Assembly: GCF_013778505.1 (NCBI RefSeq)
Contig: NZ_JAAOWU010000003.1
Coordinates: 310,001-374,000 of the forward strand
Direction of reading: 5' to 3'
DNA: 64,000 nucleotides
DNA from: Pseudomonas sivasensis
GTDB taxonomy: Bacteria > Pseudomonadota > Gammaproteobacteria > Pseudomonadales > Pseudomonadaceae
Part shown: piece after piece, positions 1-8,779 of the stretch
Position numbering within the stretch: position 1 is the stretch's first letter
How the letters are laid out: each line of letters opens with the position of its first letter
Translations under genes and position numbers: made by a program
The notes under the pieces: generated by a model
What the model was told of the DNA's origin: nothing
The model's database searches: none
What the model saw: the letters and a program-made list of their open reading frames with translations, nothing else

Positions 1-460
1 CTTCGGCTTCGATCTGCAATGACAACACCCGCGCAAACGATTCCATGGTCGATCGGATCGTGCTGCTGCGCAGCATGGCGGGATTGGGGTCCAAGGCGCA
101 GATCGTGCCGAAGAAGCGCCCGTCGGTGCGAAATACCGGCACCGAAATGTAGCTTTCGAAGTGGTACAGGCGCGGTGTGTGGTGGTCGTGGTAGACCGGG
201 TCTTCGCTGGCCTTGTCGATCACCACGGAGATATGGGAACCGCGAATCTCGTGGCAAATGGTGGTGGTCAGGTCCAACTCGCCTCCGACGCCGAGGCCGA
301 ATCCCAGGCGGTCGAGTACGGCGCAGGCGGTCCAGGTTTCGTCGGTCACCCGCGCAACGGCGGCAAAGCGCAGGCCAGTCATGTCGCTGATCACTTGGAG
401 CATTGCGGGAACGGCACTGATTCGGCCAATGGTGGCAATGTCGACGGCTTTTTGCTCCAT
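1..460 (-). CDS. GAF-domain sensor protein, N-terminal part (cut by window edge)
   Basis: The minus strand is open from an ATG at 460 to the left edge, giving 153 codons without a stop. The translation reads as a GAF domain of the kind found at the N-terminus of histidine kinases and diguanylate cyclases: a start MEQKAVDIATIG, a segment ATICHEIRGSH-like (TTTICHEIRGSH), then SYISVPVFRTDGRFFGTICALDP, which is the typical GAF core ending. The remaining part, probably a kinase or GGDEF output domain, lies outside the window, so the product cannot be named further. Neighbour 3' of the shared upstream region is the PepSY gene on the same strand. The GAF assignment is by motif reading only. Confidence 0.75.
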   Translation of the reverse strand, partial: MEQKAVDIATIGRISAVPAMLQVISDMTGLRFAAVARVTDETWTACAVLDRLGFGLGVGGELDLTTTICHEIRGSHISVVIDKASEDPVYHDHHTPRLYHFESYISVPVFRTDGRFFGTICALDPNPAMLRSSTIRSTMESFARVLSLQIEAE

Positions 461-594
461 GACGTGTTCTCGGTGTGCTGTGCGATGGCGTAATGCCCTG
501 GCTGATGCGGGGAAGTCTAACGACCTTGAATTGAGTCGGGGGAATTTGATTCATCGCGACGGCGCTTTTTCCAGGCATTACTGACGAGCGCCCA

Positions 595-630
595 TAAAAA
601 AACCGCGCCACCCGAAGGTGGCGCGGTTTT
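595..630 (-). terminator. Rho-independent terminator after the PepSY gene
   Basis: A ten-base-pair GC-rich stem CCGCGCCACC / GGTGGCGCGG with a four-base CGAA loop at 603-626 is flanked by A-runs on the left and T-runs on the right. Read on the minus strand it lies 12 bases or so after the PepSY stop codon and is followed by T residues, as expected for its terminator. Confidence 0.85.
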
Positions 631-641
631 GAGGATTCAAC

Positions 642-956
642 TCAGGTGTCTTGCTTGTTTTCCAGCACGGCACCGGTCTTGGCATCGAGCTTGACTTCAA
701 ACTTCTTGCCAGCGGTGTCGGTCAGGTCTACTTCGTAGACATATTGATCGGCTACACCGTGTTTGTTGTCCAGCTCGGTGTCGGTAATTGTCGCGCCAGG
801 GTGAGTGGCTACGGCCGCGGCGTTGAGCTTGTCAAAAGGCATCACTGCGCCGGATTTGACCAGGCCTTCAATATGATCCGGACGAACATCCGCTTGGGCC
901 AGGCCGGCAGTCAGCGTCAGGGCAGTTGCGGCGAACAAAGTGGTCAAAGTTTTCAT
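642..956 (-). CDS. Secreted PepSY-domain protein
   Basis: A 104-residue protein with a clear signal peptide (MKTLTTLFAATALTLTAGLAQA, cut after AQA) followed by a single PepSY domain of about 75 residues. The family hallmark is the C-terminal sequence in which a beta hairpin is followed by DAKTGAVL, seen here near residues 90-97. Small periplasmic PepSY proteins are thought to bind or inhibit proteases or to sense the envelope; no specific partner is visible. An AAGGA ribosome site precedes the ATG. It is a single-gene unit closed by the hairpin at 603-626. Confidence 0.8.
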   Translation of the reverse strand: MKTLTTLFAATALTLTAGLAQADVRPDHIEGLVKSGAVMPFDKLNAAAVATHPGATITDTELDNKHGVADQYVYEVDLTDTAGKKFEVKLDAKTGAVLENKQDT

Positions 957-1051
957 GGTGTATGTCCTTCTTTGGTGAGCTGTTTAAGTGGCGCCAGATT
1001 AACTGGCGCAACTTAATTCATCCTTAATGGCGCACTGACACCAACGATGCC

Positions 1052-2179
1052 TCAGTACTTATAGTCGTTGAGCAAATCCTGCACGCTGGACGACGGCCAG
1101 CGCTTGTAGAACTTCAGCAGCTCGGCGGCGCGGTTGGTGAAGATGCCGTCGACGCCGGCTTTCATCACTTTCTCGAAATCCACTGGCTCATCCACGGTGT
1201 AGACATGCACCAGCAGACCTTTGTCGTGGGTCAGCTTGTTCATTTCAGGCTTCACCAGGTCCGAATAGCTCTGGTCGCCGTGGTCGGTCAGCTCGGCGGA
1301 TGGGCCGGTGCCTATAGCGCCGAGGCTCTTGGCTTCGTCGACCCATTTTTCGAACTCGGCGGCGTCTTTCGGTTCTTGCTTGGCGTAGTAGGCGGCCTTG
1401 GTCGGCTCGCCGGATTCGGCGAAGGTCTGCTTGGATTTCGGCTCGATGCTGCCTTCACCCACCCACAACAGCAGGATCTTCGGGGTGTTCGGCATTTCTT
1501 TCTGCAGCTCTTTGAGGCTGGCGGTCTCGAAGGTTTGCAGCACTACGCGGCCCTTGCCCTGGCCGACGCCGGTGTTGCTCTTGCCCAGCTTGGAGCCGGC
1601 GGAGCTCAACCAGCCTTTATCCAACAGCTTGTTTTTGAGGTCGGCTTCGATGCCCGGGAACTGCTTGGGCTCCTTGGTCTCGATGTACAGGCCGGGTTTG
1701 TGCTGCGGATTGCCTTCAGCGATCTTGATGATGTCGTCCAGGCTCAGGATCTTCAGACCGACGAAGCCTGGACGCGCGCGGTCCGGGTAGGCGGCGTTGA
1801 ACCAACTGCCGGCATCGAGGCTTTGCAGTTCCTTCCAAGTGAATTCGTTGGCCGGCGCGTCTTTGCGCTCGGGAAACTTGGTGGCCACATCGGTGGTGCG
1901 CTGCAGGTTGTTGTCGTGCAGGGCGAACAACACGCCGTCCTTGCTGCGCTGCAGGTCCAGTTCCAGGTAGTCGGCACCCAGGTCGCGCGCAACTTTGTAG
2001 GCGGCGGCGGTGGATTCCGGAGCGTCGTAGGAGGCGCCTCGGTGAGCGATCACGGCAGGGTGGGGAATGCCTTCGTTGGTTGCCAATTCAGCCGGGCTGA
2101 TCGGGTCGGCCGCCTGCGCCTGGCCAAGGCCGAGCATCAGGGCCAGCAGCAGGGCGCTCTTGGTAAACGTGACAGGCAT
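1052..2179 (-). CDS. glpQ: Periplasmic glycerophosphodiester phosphodiesterase GlpQ
   Basis: A 375-residue exported enzyme that hydrolyses glycerophosphodiesters to glycerol 3-phosphate and an alcohol, used to recover phosphate and glycerol from phospholipids. The mature part starts after a signal peptide ending AQAAD. The catalytic signature of the GDPD family is present: HRG at 46-48, the PEST stretch in place of PENT at about 54-57, E73 and D75 in YLELDLQ, and H88 in ALHD. The ATG at 2179 is preferred over the upstream in-frame ATG at 2230 because it has an AAAGGA ribosome site at 8 bases and begins directly with the signal peptide. No convincing Pho box was seen upstream. Confidence 0.92.
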   Translation of the reverse strand: MPVTFTKSALLLALMLGLGQAQAADPISPAELATNEGIPHPAVIAHRGASYDAPESTAAAYKVARDLGADYLELDLQRSKDGVLFALHDNNLQRTTDVATKFPERKDAPANEFTWKELQSLDAGSWFNAAYPDRARPGFVGLKILSLDDIIKIAEGNPQHKPGLYIETKEPKQFPGIEADLKNKLLDKGWLSSAGSKLGKSNTGVGQGKGRVVLQTFETASLKELQKEMPNTPKILLLWVGEGSIEPKSKQTFAESGEPTKAAYYAKQEPKDAAEFEKWVDEAKSLGAIGTGPSAELTDHGDQSYSDLVKPEMNKLTHDKGLLVHVYTVDEPVDFEKVMKAGVDGIFTNRAAELLKFYKRWPSSSVQDLLNDYKY

Positions 2180-2411
2180 ATGCGAAGTCCTTTCGTGGAG
2201 GTAGCTTTTAGAAGGCCTCCTTTTTAACAATTGATTGCGAAAGGCGCTATCACCAAACCGACATTAACGTGCGCACCCGTCAATTTTCTCGGTTTTTTTG
2301 CCAGGCATTGCAGTACTCTTGACCGCAGCCGCCCCGCTAGAGGGCAGTACTTTCCGCCACGCGTGTAAACCATCTTTCCAGTCCCTGTGGGACTTTTCAG
2401 TGAGGTTTACC

Positions 2412-2735
2412 ATGCGCATCACTTCCGAGCTTATCTGCCAGGCCGCCGACCAACTCCACGGATTTGTGGGCCTTAATCGCAAGACCGGCCAGTACATCGT
2501 ACGTTTCAGCGAAGACTCCTTCGGCATGGACGTGGCCGATGACGGGATCATTCCTACCGCCGAATTTGTCTGGCTGCCCGCCCCCGAGCAGACCATGACC
2601 CTATCGCGTGAACGCATTCAGTTGCTGCTGGACCAAAACATCGATGACCGCATCAACATTACTGAGCCGCTGCGCGTGTATATGCGTCGGGTTGAGATTC
2701 CACAGATCAGTGCGTTGCGCAGTCTTGTGAGCTAG
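2412..2735 (+). CDS. Conserved hypothetical protein, 107 residues
   Basis: A small soluble protein without signal peptide or membrane segment, starting MRITSELICQAADQLHGFVG. I do not recognise a domain. The start at 2412 is preferred over earlier in-frame starts because it has a GTGAGG ribosome site and because the upstream frame reads through a hairpin (CAGTCCCTGTGGGACTTTTC at about 2379-2400) typical of a leader. It is divergent from glpQ and converges with the next gene pair, overlapping its 3' end by four bases. Composition is like the neighbouring core genes, so it is probably real. Confidence 0.7.
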   Translation: MRITSELICQAADQLHGFVGLNRKTGQYIVRFSEDSFGMDVADDGIIPTAEFVWLPAPEQTMTLSRERIQLLLDQNIDDRINITEPLRVYMRRVEIPQISALRSLVS

Positions 2736-3055
2736 TTCGCTTCAAAACCGTAGGCCCGCTCCACCTTGCACACCCGTGTCTGAAATGCCGAGTACCAGGT
2801 GGCGCGGCCCTGCTCACGCACGTTCCGGTGCTCGGCCTGCTGCTTCCACGCCAGGATTGCCGCCTCGCTGCTCCAGTACGACACGGTAATCCCCAGGCCA
2901 TCTTCCCGCGCCGATTCCACGCCCAGAAAACCAGGTTGCTGCCGTGCCAGTTCCAGCATGTGTGCGGCGGCCTCGCCGTAGCCGTGATCGCCCTCGGTGC
3001 GCAGTGAGCTGAAAATCACTGCGTAGTAGGGCGGGGTGGGTGTCTTGGCGATCAT
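2732..3055 (-). CDS. Antibiotic biosynthesis monooxygenase-like (ABM) protein
   Basis: A 107-residue protein of the ABM / dimeric alpha-beta barrel class. The signature region runs PGFLGVESAREDGLGITVSYW and is followed by AAILAWKQQAEH, where conserved aromatic and histidine residues line the barrel. Such proteins are small cofactor-free monooxygenases or heme/quinone-handling enzymes; the substrate is unknown. Its ATG overlaps the stop of the upstream glutamine-amidotransferase-like gene by four bases (ATGA), so the two are translationally coupled and probably act together. Confidence 0.8.
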   Translation of the reverse strand: MIAKTPTPPYYAVIFSSLRTEGDHGYGEAAAHMLELARQQPGFLGVESAREDGLGITVSYWSSEAAILAWKQQAEHRNVREQGRATWYSAFQTRVCKVERAYGFEAN

Positions 3056-3753
3056 GCCGATTGCTCCTGGCACGCCTTGAGCAGGGCGATCGCCAGGGGC
3101 GGCGCGATGCCATTGAGCGCCGCGCGTTCGGGCTGGAACAGAGTGGCGACGAAGAAAGGATGGCCGAGCAATTCCACTGCTCGCAGGTCCCCTGCGCAGT
3201 CGTGGCCGGTGGCGATCAGATCGCCCTCCAGCAACGCGCTGGCGAATTCGGGGTTCACCCCGTAACGGCAACGATAACCTTCTTCAAGATCAAGGGTGCC
3301 GTAGGCCTCGGCGATGCGCGTGTAGGGCATTAAACGTACGGTGTCGGTGGCCTCCACCAGCGCGCAGGTCAAGGGTGTGATCACGGCGCGTTTTGCGTCA
3401 GGAGCCACTTCACCGTGTTCGGCGTCGACCCAACCCAGCGCGTTACGTGCATATTCCAGCAATGCATGTTGAAAACCACCGCAGGTGCCGAGCAATGGTC
3501 GGCGCTGCTCGCGGGCGAAGCGGATCGCCCGCAGTGCGCCATCGGTATCCCGGTAAGGGGTGGCGGGTACACACCAGAAACCGTCGAAGTCGTGCAGGGA
3601 TTCAGGCAGGGTGTCGGTGTCGAGCCAGTGCACATCAACAGTCATGCCCAGCGTATCGGCCGCCCGTTGCAGGGCCACGGGAATGGCTTGGTGCGCGGTG
3701 ACGTGCGGGTTGTAATCGCCAATCAGCGCGAGGCGTAAGGGGGTGGCTTTCAT
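3052..3753 (-). CDS. CTP-synthase-like class I glutamine amidotransferase domain protein
   Basis: A 233-residue stand-alone protein resembling the glutaminase half of CTP synthase. The nucleophile elbow is intact as LLGTCGGFQHALLEYARN with Cys91. However, at the position where the family has the catalytic HPE, this protein reads FQPER (Gln207-Pro-Glu209), so the usual histidine appears replaced. It is therefore uncertain whether it hydrolyses glutamine. It heads a two-gene operon with the ABM protein and is divergent from a LysR regulator that probably controls it. The synthetase half of CTP synthase is absent. Confidence 0.8.
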   Translation of the reverse strand: MKATPLRLALIGDYNPHVTAHQAIPVALQRAADTLGMTVDVHWLDTDTLPESLHDFDGFWCVPATPYRDTDGALRAIRFAREQRRPLLGTCGGFQHALLEYARNALGWVDAEHGEVAPDAKRAVITPLTCALVEATDTVRLMPYTRIAEAYGTLDLEEGYRCRYGVNPEFASALLEGDLIATGHDCAGDLRAVELLGHPFFVATLFQPERAALNGIAPPLAIALLKACQEQSA

Positions 3754-3833
3754 CGTGTGCGTTCCATGGCTTGTTGTGGGCTGAGGCGCACTATAGATTG
3801 GCGTTCACGCAATCAATATTGGCGTTTGCCCAT

Positions 3834-4718
3834 ATGCTCAATGCACCGACGCACTATTCAATTGACTACCCTGACCTTTCGCTGATCCTTGCACTTGTGC
3901 GCGGCGGCTCCCTGGCGCGGGCGGCAGCGTTACTGCGGGTTGATGTGTCCACGGTGTTTCGCGCGATACGACGCTTGGAGGCGGCGCTGGGCCAGACACT
4001 GTTTGAAAAAAGCCGCGCCGGCTACCTGCCCACCAGCCTGGCCAACAACTTGGCGCAGCAGGCTGAACGCGCCGAACTGGCCCTCGAAGCGGCGCGCATC
4101 GGGGTGGAGCAGGGGGGCGAGGTGATCAGCGGCACAGTGCGCCTGACCTGTACCGATTCGGTGCTGCAAGGTCTGTTGCTGCCAGCATTGGCGCAGTTCA
4201 TGCCGGACTATCCTGCGCTGATCCTGGAACTGAGCACCTCCAATGATTTCGCCAACCTCAGCCGCCGCGATGCAGATATCGCCCTACGCCTGACCAAGAC
4301 TCCGCCTGAGCATCTCGTAGGACGTTGCCTCGGCACCGTGTCGTACCAAGTCTACGCAAGCGCCGACTATGCCCGCCGTCATGCAGGCCGTGAACTGGAC
4401 GACCTGACCTGGATCGCGCCGGATGACTTCCTGCCCGATCATCCCACCGTCGCCTGGCGCCGCGAACACTTGCCGGGAATTCGGCCCAGCTATCGCTGCA
4501 ACAGCATGTTGTCGGTGACCGAATTGGTACGGGCGGGGATGGGTGTGGCGGCGTTGCCGGACTTTCTGCTTGATGAGGGTCTGCAACCACTGGGCCCTGC
4601 ATTGGCAGGGTATGACACGGCGCTGTGGTTGCTCACACGTCCCGATTGCCGGGCATTGCGCTCTGTGGTCACGTTGTTTGATGAGTTGGGACAGCATGTA
4701 CGGTTGCCGGATCGTTAG
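3834..4718 (+). CDS. LysR-family transcriptional regulator
   Basis: A 294-residue LysR-type activator or repressor. The winged helix-turn-helix lies at about residues 15-75 (LARAAALLRVDVSTVFRAIRRLEAALGQTLFEK), followed by a substrate-binding co-inducer domain. The ATG at 3834 is used; an in-frame upstream start at 3771 would add residues that do not fit the family. It is divergent from the amidotransferase/ABM operon across an 80-bp gap containing two copies of a TTGGCGTT motif (near 3799 and 3820), candidates for its own binding site. Its 3' end overlaps the convergent DUF1003 gene by four bases. Confidence 0.88.
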   Translation: MLNAPTHYSIDYPDLSLILALVRGGSLARAAALLRVDVSTVFRAIRRLEAALGQTLFEKSRAGYLPTSLANNLAQQAERAELALEAARIGVEQGGEVISGTVRLTCTDSVLQGLLLPALAQFMPDYPALILELSTSNDFANLSRRDADIALRLTKTPPEHLVGRCLGTVSYQVYASADYARRHAGRELDDLTWIAPDDFLPDHPTVAWRREHLPGIRPSYRCNSMLSVTELVRAGMGVAALPDFLLDEGLQPLGPALAGYDTALWLLTRPDCRALRSVVTLFDELGQHVRLPDR

Positions 4719-5233
4719 GTTTTTCGTACGAAGTGCTCATGCATTTCGCACGTCAGGCTTTCGATATGCTCGGTCAGTTGCTTGGTCATCTCCGTCAGTC
4801 GGGTGTTTTGCTCCAGCAATTCCAGCAGCTGTTTGGTGGTCTGCGCGGCCTGGGCCTGGCGTTCGGTATTGGCAGTGGCCAAGGCTTCGCGATGCTGTGC
4901 GTCGGCGTCTGACTGCGCCTTGTCTCGCGCAGCCTGGCGAGTCTGGGCCAACAGGATCAGCGGCGCGGCATAGGCCGATTGCAGGCTGAACGCCAGGTTG
5001 AGCAGGATGAACGGGTACACGTCGAAGTGAGTGATGCCGGTCGCATTCAGAACCACCCACAGCACCACAATCGCGGTTTGCGCGCCGAGGAAGGTCGGGG
5101 TGCCGAAGAAACGGGCGAAGGCTTCGGCCTTCAGCGCGAAGGTATCGTTACCGAAAGTCGGCGCCAGGTGAGCGTGGGGGCGGTGGAAACGCAGGTGGTC
5201 AATAGGTGCGGTTTCAGGCTTCTCTGGGGTCAT
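4715..5233 (-). CDS. DUF1003 membrane protein
   Basis: A 172-residue inner-membrane protein with the DUF1003 core. Two hydrophobic segments at about residues 50-70 and 74-98 carry the typical text (TAIVVLWVVLN then DVYPFILLNLAFSLQSAYAAP), and a charged, coiled-coil-like tail rich in Q, E and T follows to the end. The function of the family is not known. The gene runs against the LysR gene with which it overlaps by four bases at the 3' ends. Confidence 0.85.
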   Translation of the reverse strand: MTPEKPETAPIDHLRFHRPHAHLAPTFGNDTFALKAEAFARFFGTPTFLGAQTAIVVLWVVLNATGITHFDVYPFILLNLAFSLQSAYAAPLILLAQTRQAARDKAQSDADAQHREALATANTERQAQAAQTTKQLLELLEQNTRLTEMTKQLTEHIESLTCEMHEHFVRKT

Positions 5234-5317
5234 GGCGGGCTCGGGTCATCACGGTTAAGACGTTGGTTCACTATAGTCCTGGCGACCTGTCTTACACATG
5301 AATAACCCAAATCCTAC

Positions 5318-6637
5318 TTAGTGGCGGACACGGTCATTGGCAAACGCACTCACCGCCTGTAACGCCTCGTTAGTGCCTTGGCGTATTTGCAGGATCACGG
5401 TGCCGGCGCGGTTGGCCAAGTCCACGCCCTGGGCTGCACGGTCGCGGGTACCGTCCATACTGTCGATGGCTTGGCGCGTTTCGTTCTGGATCATTGCGAT
5501 CATGCTGGAAATTTCCGCCGTCGAACGGCTTGTGCGTGCGGCCAGTTGCCGAACTTCATCGGCCACCACGGCAAACCCACGCCCTTGCTCACCCGCGCGC
5601 GCCGCCTCGATGGCCGCGTTGAGCGCCAACAGGTTGGTCTGGTCGGCGATGCCGCCAATGGTGTTGACGATGGCGGTGATCTGCTGCGAACGCTCACCCA
5701 GCTTGGCGATCAGTTGCGAAGAACCGTCGATGTCTGAGGCAATTTCGCGCATGCCGTTGGCACTTTGCTGAATCACTTCGGCGCCTTTTTCCGCGATGTC
5801 CTGGGTGTTCAGGGAAATGTGATACGCCTGAGACGCGCTTGCCGCATCGGCGGCATGTTGCTCCACCTTGGCGGTCACGTCCGAGGCGAATTTCACCACT
5901 TTGCACAGGCGCCCGCTGGCGTCATATACCGGGTTGTAGTTGGCTTCAAGCCACACCGTCCGGCCGTTCTTATCCACGCGCTCGAATTGGCCGCTGAACA
6001 GCTCACCTTGGTTGAGGCGCTTCCAGAACTCGGTGTAGGCCGAACTGTTGGCCAGCTCCGCAGAACAGAACAGGCGATGATGCTTGCCCTGGATTTGCGC
6101 GAGGCTATAGCCCATGCGCTGCAGGAAGTTAGCGTTGGCCGTGATGATGGTGCCGTCGAGGTTGAACTCGATCACCGCCATGGCCCGGTCGATCGCCTCC
6201 AATTTGGCGCTGGCTTCGCTCTCGGCTTGCAGGCGCGGGGTCACGTCCAAGGCGAACTTAACCACCTTTATCACGTGCCCTGCCTCATCACGGACTGGGT
6301 TGTAGCTGGCTTCCAGCCACACCGATTCCCCATTGCTCGCCTGGCGTTCGAACGTTCCGGACTGAAATTGGCCATTGCGCAGGTTCGACCACAACTGGTG
6401 ATACTCGGTGCTGCGGGCGAACGCCGGTGTGCAGAACATTCGATGGGGCTTGCCCACAACTTGCTCTGCGCGATAGCCCATGGTGTTAAGGAAATTGTCA
6501 TTGGCCCGCAGTACATTGCCTTGCGGATCGAATTCGATCACCGCCATGGAGCGCTCGATGGCATCCAGCATGCTGGCCTGGTGGGAAACCGTGTTTTGTA
6601 GGGCGTTGATGGTTTTTTTATGGGTGTTGAATAGCAT
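5318..6637 (-). CDS. Soluble BdlA-like PAS-PAS methyl-accepting chemotaxis protein
   Basis: A 439-residue receptor with two PAS domains (about 25-140 and 150-262) and a C-terminal MCP signalling hairpin containing the invariant tip ([20 protein letters not shown]). There is no membrane segment, so it is cytoplasmic. This architecture matches BdlA, the biofilm-dispersion protein of Pseudomonas aeruginosa; the two PAS copies repeat the motifs VWLEA.YNPV and VVKFA. The start at 6637 is chosen by similarity to the paralogue at 46248-47603; an ATG at 6724 has a better AGGAAG ribosome site and would add 29 residues. A diguanylate cyclase lies just upstream on the same strand. Confidence 0.88.
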   Translation of the reverse strand: MLFNTHKKTINALQNTVSHQASMLDAIERSMAVIEFDPQGNVLRANDNFLNTMGYRAEQVVGKPHRMFCTPAFARSTEYHQLWSNLRNGQFQSGTFERQASNGESVWLEASYNPVRDEAGHVIKVVKFALDVTPRLQAESEASAKLEAIDRAMAVIEFNLDGTIITANANFLQRMGYSLAQIQGKHHRLFCSAELANSSAYTEFWKRLNQGELFSGQFERVDKNGRTVWLEANYNPVYDASGRLCKVVKFASDVTAKVEQHAADAASASQAYHISLNTQDIAEKGAEVIQQSANGMREIASDIDGSSQLIAKLGERSQQITAIVNTIGGIADQTNLLALNAAIEAARAGEQGRGFAVVADEVRQLAARTSRSTAEISSMIAMIQNETRQAIDSMDGTRDRAAQGVDLANRAGTVILQIRQGTNEALQAVSAFANDRVRH

Positions 6638-6874
6638 GGTGGCGGCTCGGGCAGGCAGCGTCTGAGTTTTCCATGTATAGGCGCCTGCCCCGTACGGCAC
6701 TCGGCCTACGGTTGACGTGCTCATTGTCGGCTTCCTGCTGCCGACAGAGGGAGGTGGAACAAGGGATTCAGAGTGATCAGATTGCCAAGAAGTTCGCCCC
6801 AAGGGCAGGACCTTTTTTGGGTAGGCGACAGATGGTGGCTCTGTGCTATCTCCGCGGGTGCGCTGGAGGCTGTA

Positions 6875-7933
6875 TCAGGCCGAATAGGCGACTCTTTCGT
6901 CGCTGACATTCACCCGGTTGCGGCCGTTATCTTTCGCTGCATATAGCGCTCGATCTGCCGCATTCAGCCACATAGCGGCGCTGGTGAAGGAGGGCTGGAA
7001 GTCCGCCAAGCCAATGCTCAGGCTCACGCGCAGCTCAGGGATGTGTGGGGCGCGGTAGTTGCTGAAGGTTTCGCGCATGCGCTCCATAACCTGTGCGGCT
7101 TCTTCTTGGTTCATTCGCGGAAGAATCACACAGAACTCGTCGCCCCCGTAACGTCCAGCCAAGTCGTTTTCCCGCAAGTGGCGCCTTAATTCCAAGCTCA
7201 ACTGGCGCAGCACGGCGTCGCCGGCGATATGCCCATGAGTGTCGTTAATCTGTTTGAAGTGATCGATATCGATCAGCGCAATGGTGCCGTGGGTTTGTTG
7301 TTGCTGGCACTTGTGGAACTTGAGGTGCAACAAGTCTTTCCAGGACCCGTGATTGAGTAATCCCGTGAGGCTGTCGATGCGGCTCAAGGCACGGAGGGCG
7401 CGTTTGTGGTCCGAGAGTTTGATCGCCAATTGATAGCAGATCATGCCGATGGCCATGGGGTAGAAGGTCAGCATCGGCAGGCACGCGTAGACCTGGACCA
7501 CGCTGATGCCAGGGTTGAAGTGCAGGCCAAACAGCAAAACAGCGACGCCGGCGCCGAGCAGTTGCGCCAGTGCTCCGCGTAACAGCAGGTATCTGCCGCC
7601 GGCGGCGACGTTGTTCATGGACACCATGGACAGCAAGGTCACGGTGGTTAACGGCGCGAACTGCAACGTCGCGACCCAAAAGCCGCTGAATAACGCGTCG
7701 TACACCAGATTGCGTCGCTCGGCGTCGTAGGGGACTTTGGCGCGGGTCGCCAGTTGATACGCGAGGTGCGGCCAGACAAAACCATTGGCCAACAGCGCTG
7801 CCCAGACCCACCCCGGCATCGCCAACGGATACAGGGCGGCTATTACACTGATGCTGCACATGGCAGAGCCGATGATTCTGGGCCTGTAGATGCGCCTGGC
7901 AAACGAGAGTCCTTTGCCTTGTCTGTTTTCCAT
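6875..7933 (-). CDS. MASE2-GGDEF diguanylate cyclase
   Basis: A 352-residue membrane enzyme that makes cyclic di-GMP. The N-terminal 170 residues form a MASE2 sensor as in AdrA/DgcC, recognisable by GLSFARRIYRPR and the FVWPHLAYQLA stretch, with several membrane spans. The GGDEF domain has an intact active-site GGDEF at 263-267 and a product-inhibition site RxxD at 254-257, five residues before it, so an active and feedback-controlled enzyme is expected. It lies upstream of the BdlA-like receptor on the same strand, a sensible pairing since BdlA responds to c-di-GMP signalling. A perfect 18-bp palindrome sits about 92 bases before the start. Confidence 0.9.
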   Translation of the reverse strand: MENRQGKGLSFARRIYRPRIIGSAMCSISVIAALYPLAMPGWVWAALLANGFVWPHLAYQLATRAKVPYDAERRNLVYDALFSGFWVATLQFAPLTTVTLLSMVSMNNVAAGGRYLLLRGALAQLLGAGVAVLLFGLHFNPGISVVQVYACLPMLTFYPMAIGMICYQLAIKLSDHKRALRALSRIDSLTGLLNHGSWKDLLHLKFHKCQQQQTHGTIALIDIDHFKQINDTHGHIAGDAVLRQLSLELRRHLRENDLAGRYGGDEFCVILPRMNQEEAAQVMERMRETFSNYRAPHIPELRVSLSIGLADFQPSFTSAAMWLNAADRALYAAKDNGRNRVNVSDERVAYSA

Positions 7934-8024
7934 AAAGTCCTGATTGAGCTGCTTTTCTACCTATATGAAGGCGCACGTTCGCTGGATGAACCGTTGATCG
8001 GATAAGGCCGATGAATATTGTCAG

Positions 8025-8042
8025 TTATTCCCGTGGGAATAA
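8025..8042. promoter_or_regulatory. Perfect palindrome upstream of the diguanylate cyclase
   Basis: The sequence TTATTCCCGTGGGAATAA is an 18-base inverted repeat with eight-base arms and a GT centre. It lies about 92 bases upstream of the diguanylate-cyclase ATG and downstream of the TetR gene. Its shape is that of an operator; the binding protein is unknown. It lacks a following T-run and so is unlikely to be a terminator. Confidence 0.45.
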
Positions 8043-8124
8043 TCAGTGTCCTTCCAGGCCATTTACGCAAAACAGAGGGCGAAAGCGTCAAATACGACCT
8101 TAAGTGTCGCTTACACAACAGGCA

Positions 8125-8751
8125 TTATTGGGCGGGTGTGGGCCTGACTTCGTAGCCGGCCAGGAACAGGTCAATGGCGGACTCGATCACGCTGGCCTGG
8201 TTGGCGGCGTCCAGGGTAGGTTGGCCGAGGGTAATCTGCGGCCAGAATGCGAAGGCTTTGAGCAGACTCTGGATCTGATGGGCGGCAAATGCCGGGTCGG
8301 TGCAGGAGAGACGGCCGTCTTCCTGGGCGGCGCGCACCCACTGGGTAAAGCCTTCTTCGCGCTGGCTCAGGCGGGTAACCATGTCTTGCGCACGTTCCGG
8401 CGAATGAATGGTAGCCGCGATGGCGACTCTGGCGAGATCGAGGAAGTTGGCGTCCGACATCATCTTCATCTTTGCCTCCAGCAATCCGCGCAATTGCTCA
8501 CGCAGCGGCCGGTCGCTGGCATAGCAGACGTCGAGCTGAGCGACGCTGCTGGCCCAGAGCTGGTGGAGAATCTCGGCGAACAACTCTTCCTTGCTGGGAA
8601 AGTGGTTGTACACCGTGCGCTTCGAAACGCCGGCGGTGGCGGCGATCTTGTCCATGCTGGTGACCTCGAAACCGTTATCGCGAAACTCAGCGATGGCAGC
8701 AGCCACGATGGCTTGGCGTTTGCGGTCGGTAAGGCGTTGAGGGGCAGTCAT
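8125..8751 (-). CDS. TetR-family transcriptional repressor
   Basis: A 208-residue TetR/AcrR regulator. The helix-turn-helix spans about residues 12-58 with the classical text TSMDKIAATAGVSKRTVYNHFPSKEELF, followed by a ligand-binding domain with the C-terminal dimerisation segment seen in AefR-like proteins. It is divergent from the metallo-hydrolase at 8875; two matching operator copies lie in the gap, indicating control of both genes. Confidence 0.9.
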   Translation of the reverse strand: MTAPQRLTDRKRQAIVAAAIAEFRDNGFEVTSMDKIAATAGVSKRTVYNHFPSKEELFAEILHQLWASSVAQLDVCYASDRPLREQLRGLLEAKMKMMSDANFLDLARVAIAATIHSPERAQDMVTRLSQREEGFTQWVRAAQEDGRLSCTDPAFAAHQIQSLLKAFAFWPQITLGQPTLDAANQASVIESAIDLFLAGYEVRPTPAQ

Positions 8752-8779
8752 GGAGGGCGCTCAGCTCTTGAAGGAAAAT

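Noticed and set aside
1205..2227. Long plus-strand open frame of 340 codons opposite glpQ
   Set aside because: It is the antisense shadow of a well-supported gene; composition is dominated by G, A, V, Q and L repeats without a domain.
2180..2411. Pho box upstream of glpQ
   Set aside because: GlpQ is often phosphate-controlled, but no pair of CTGTCAT-like repeats is visible in the gap.
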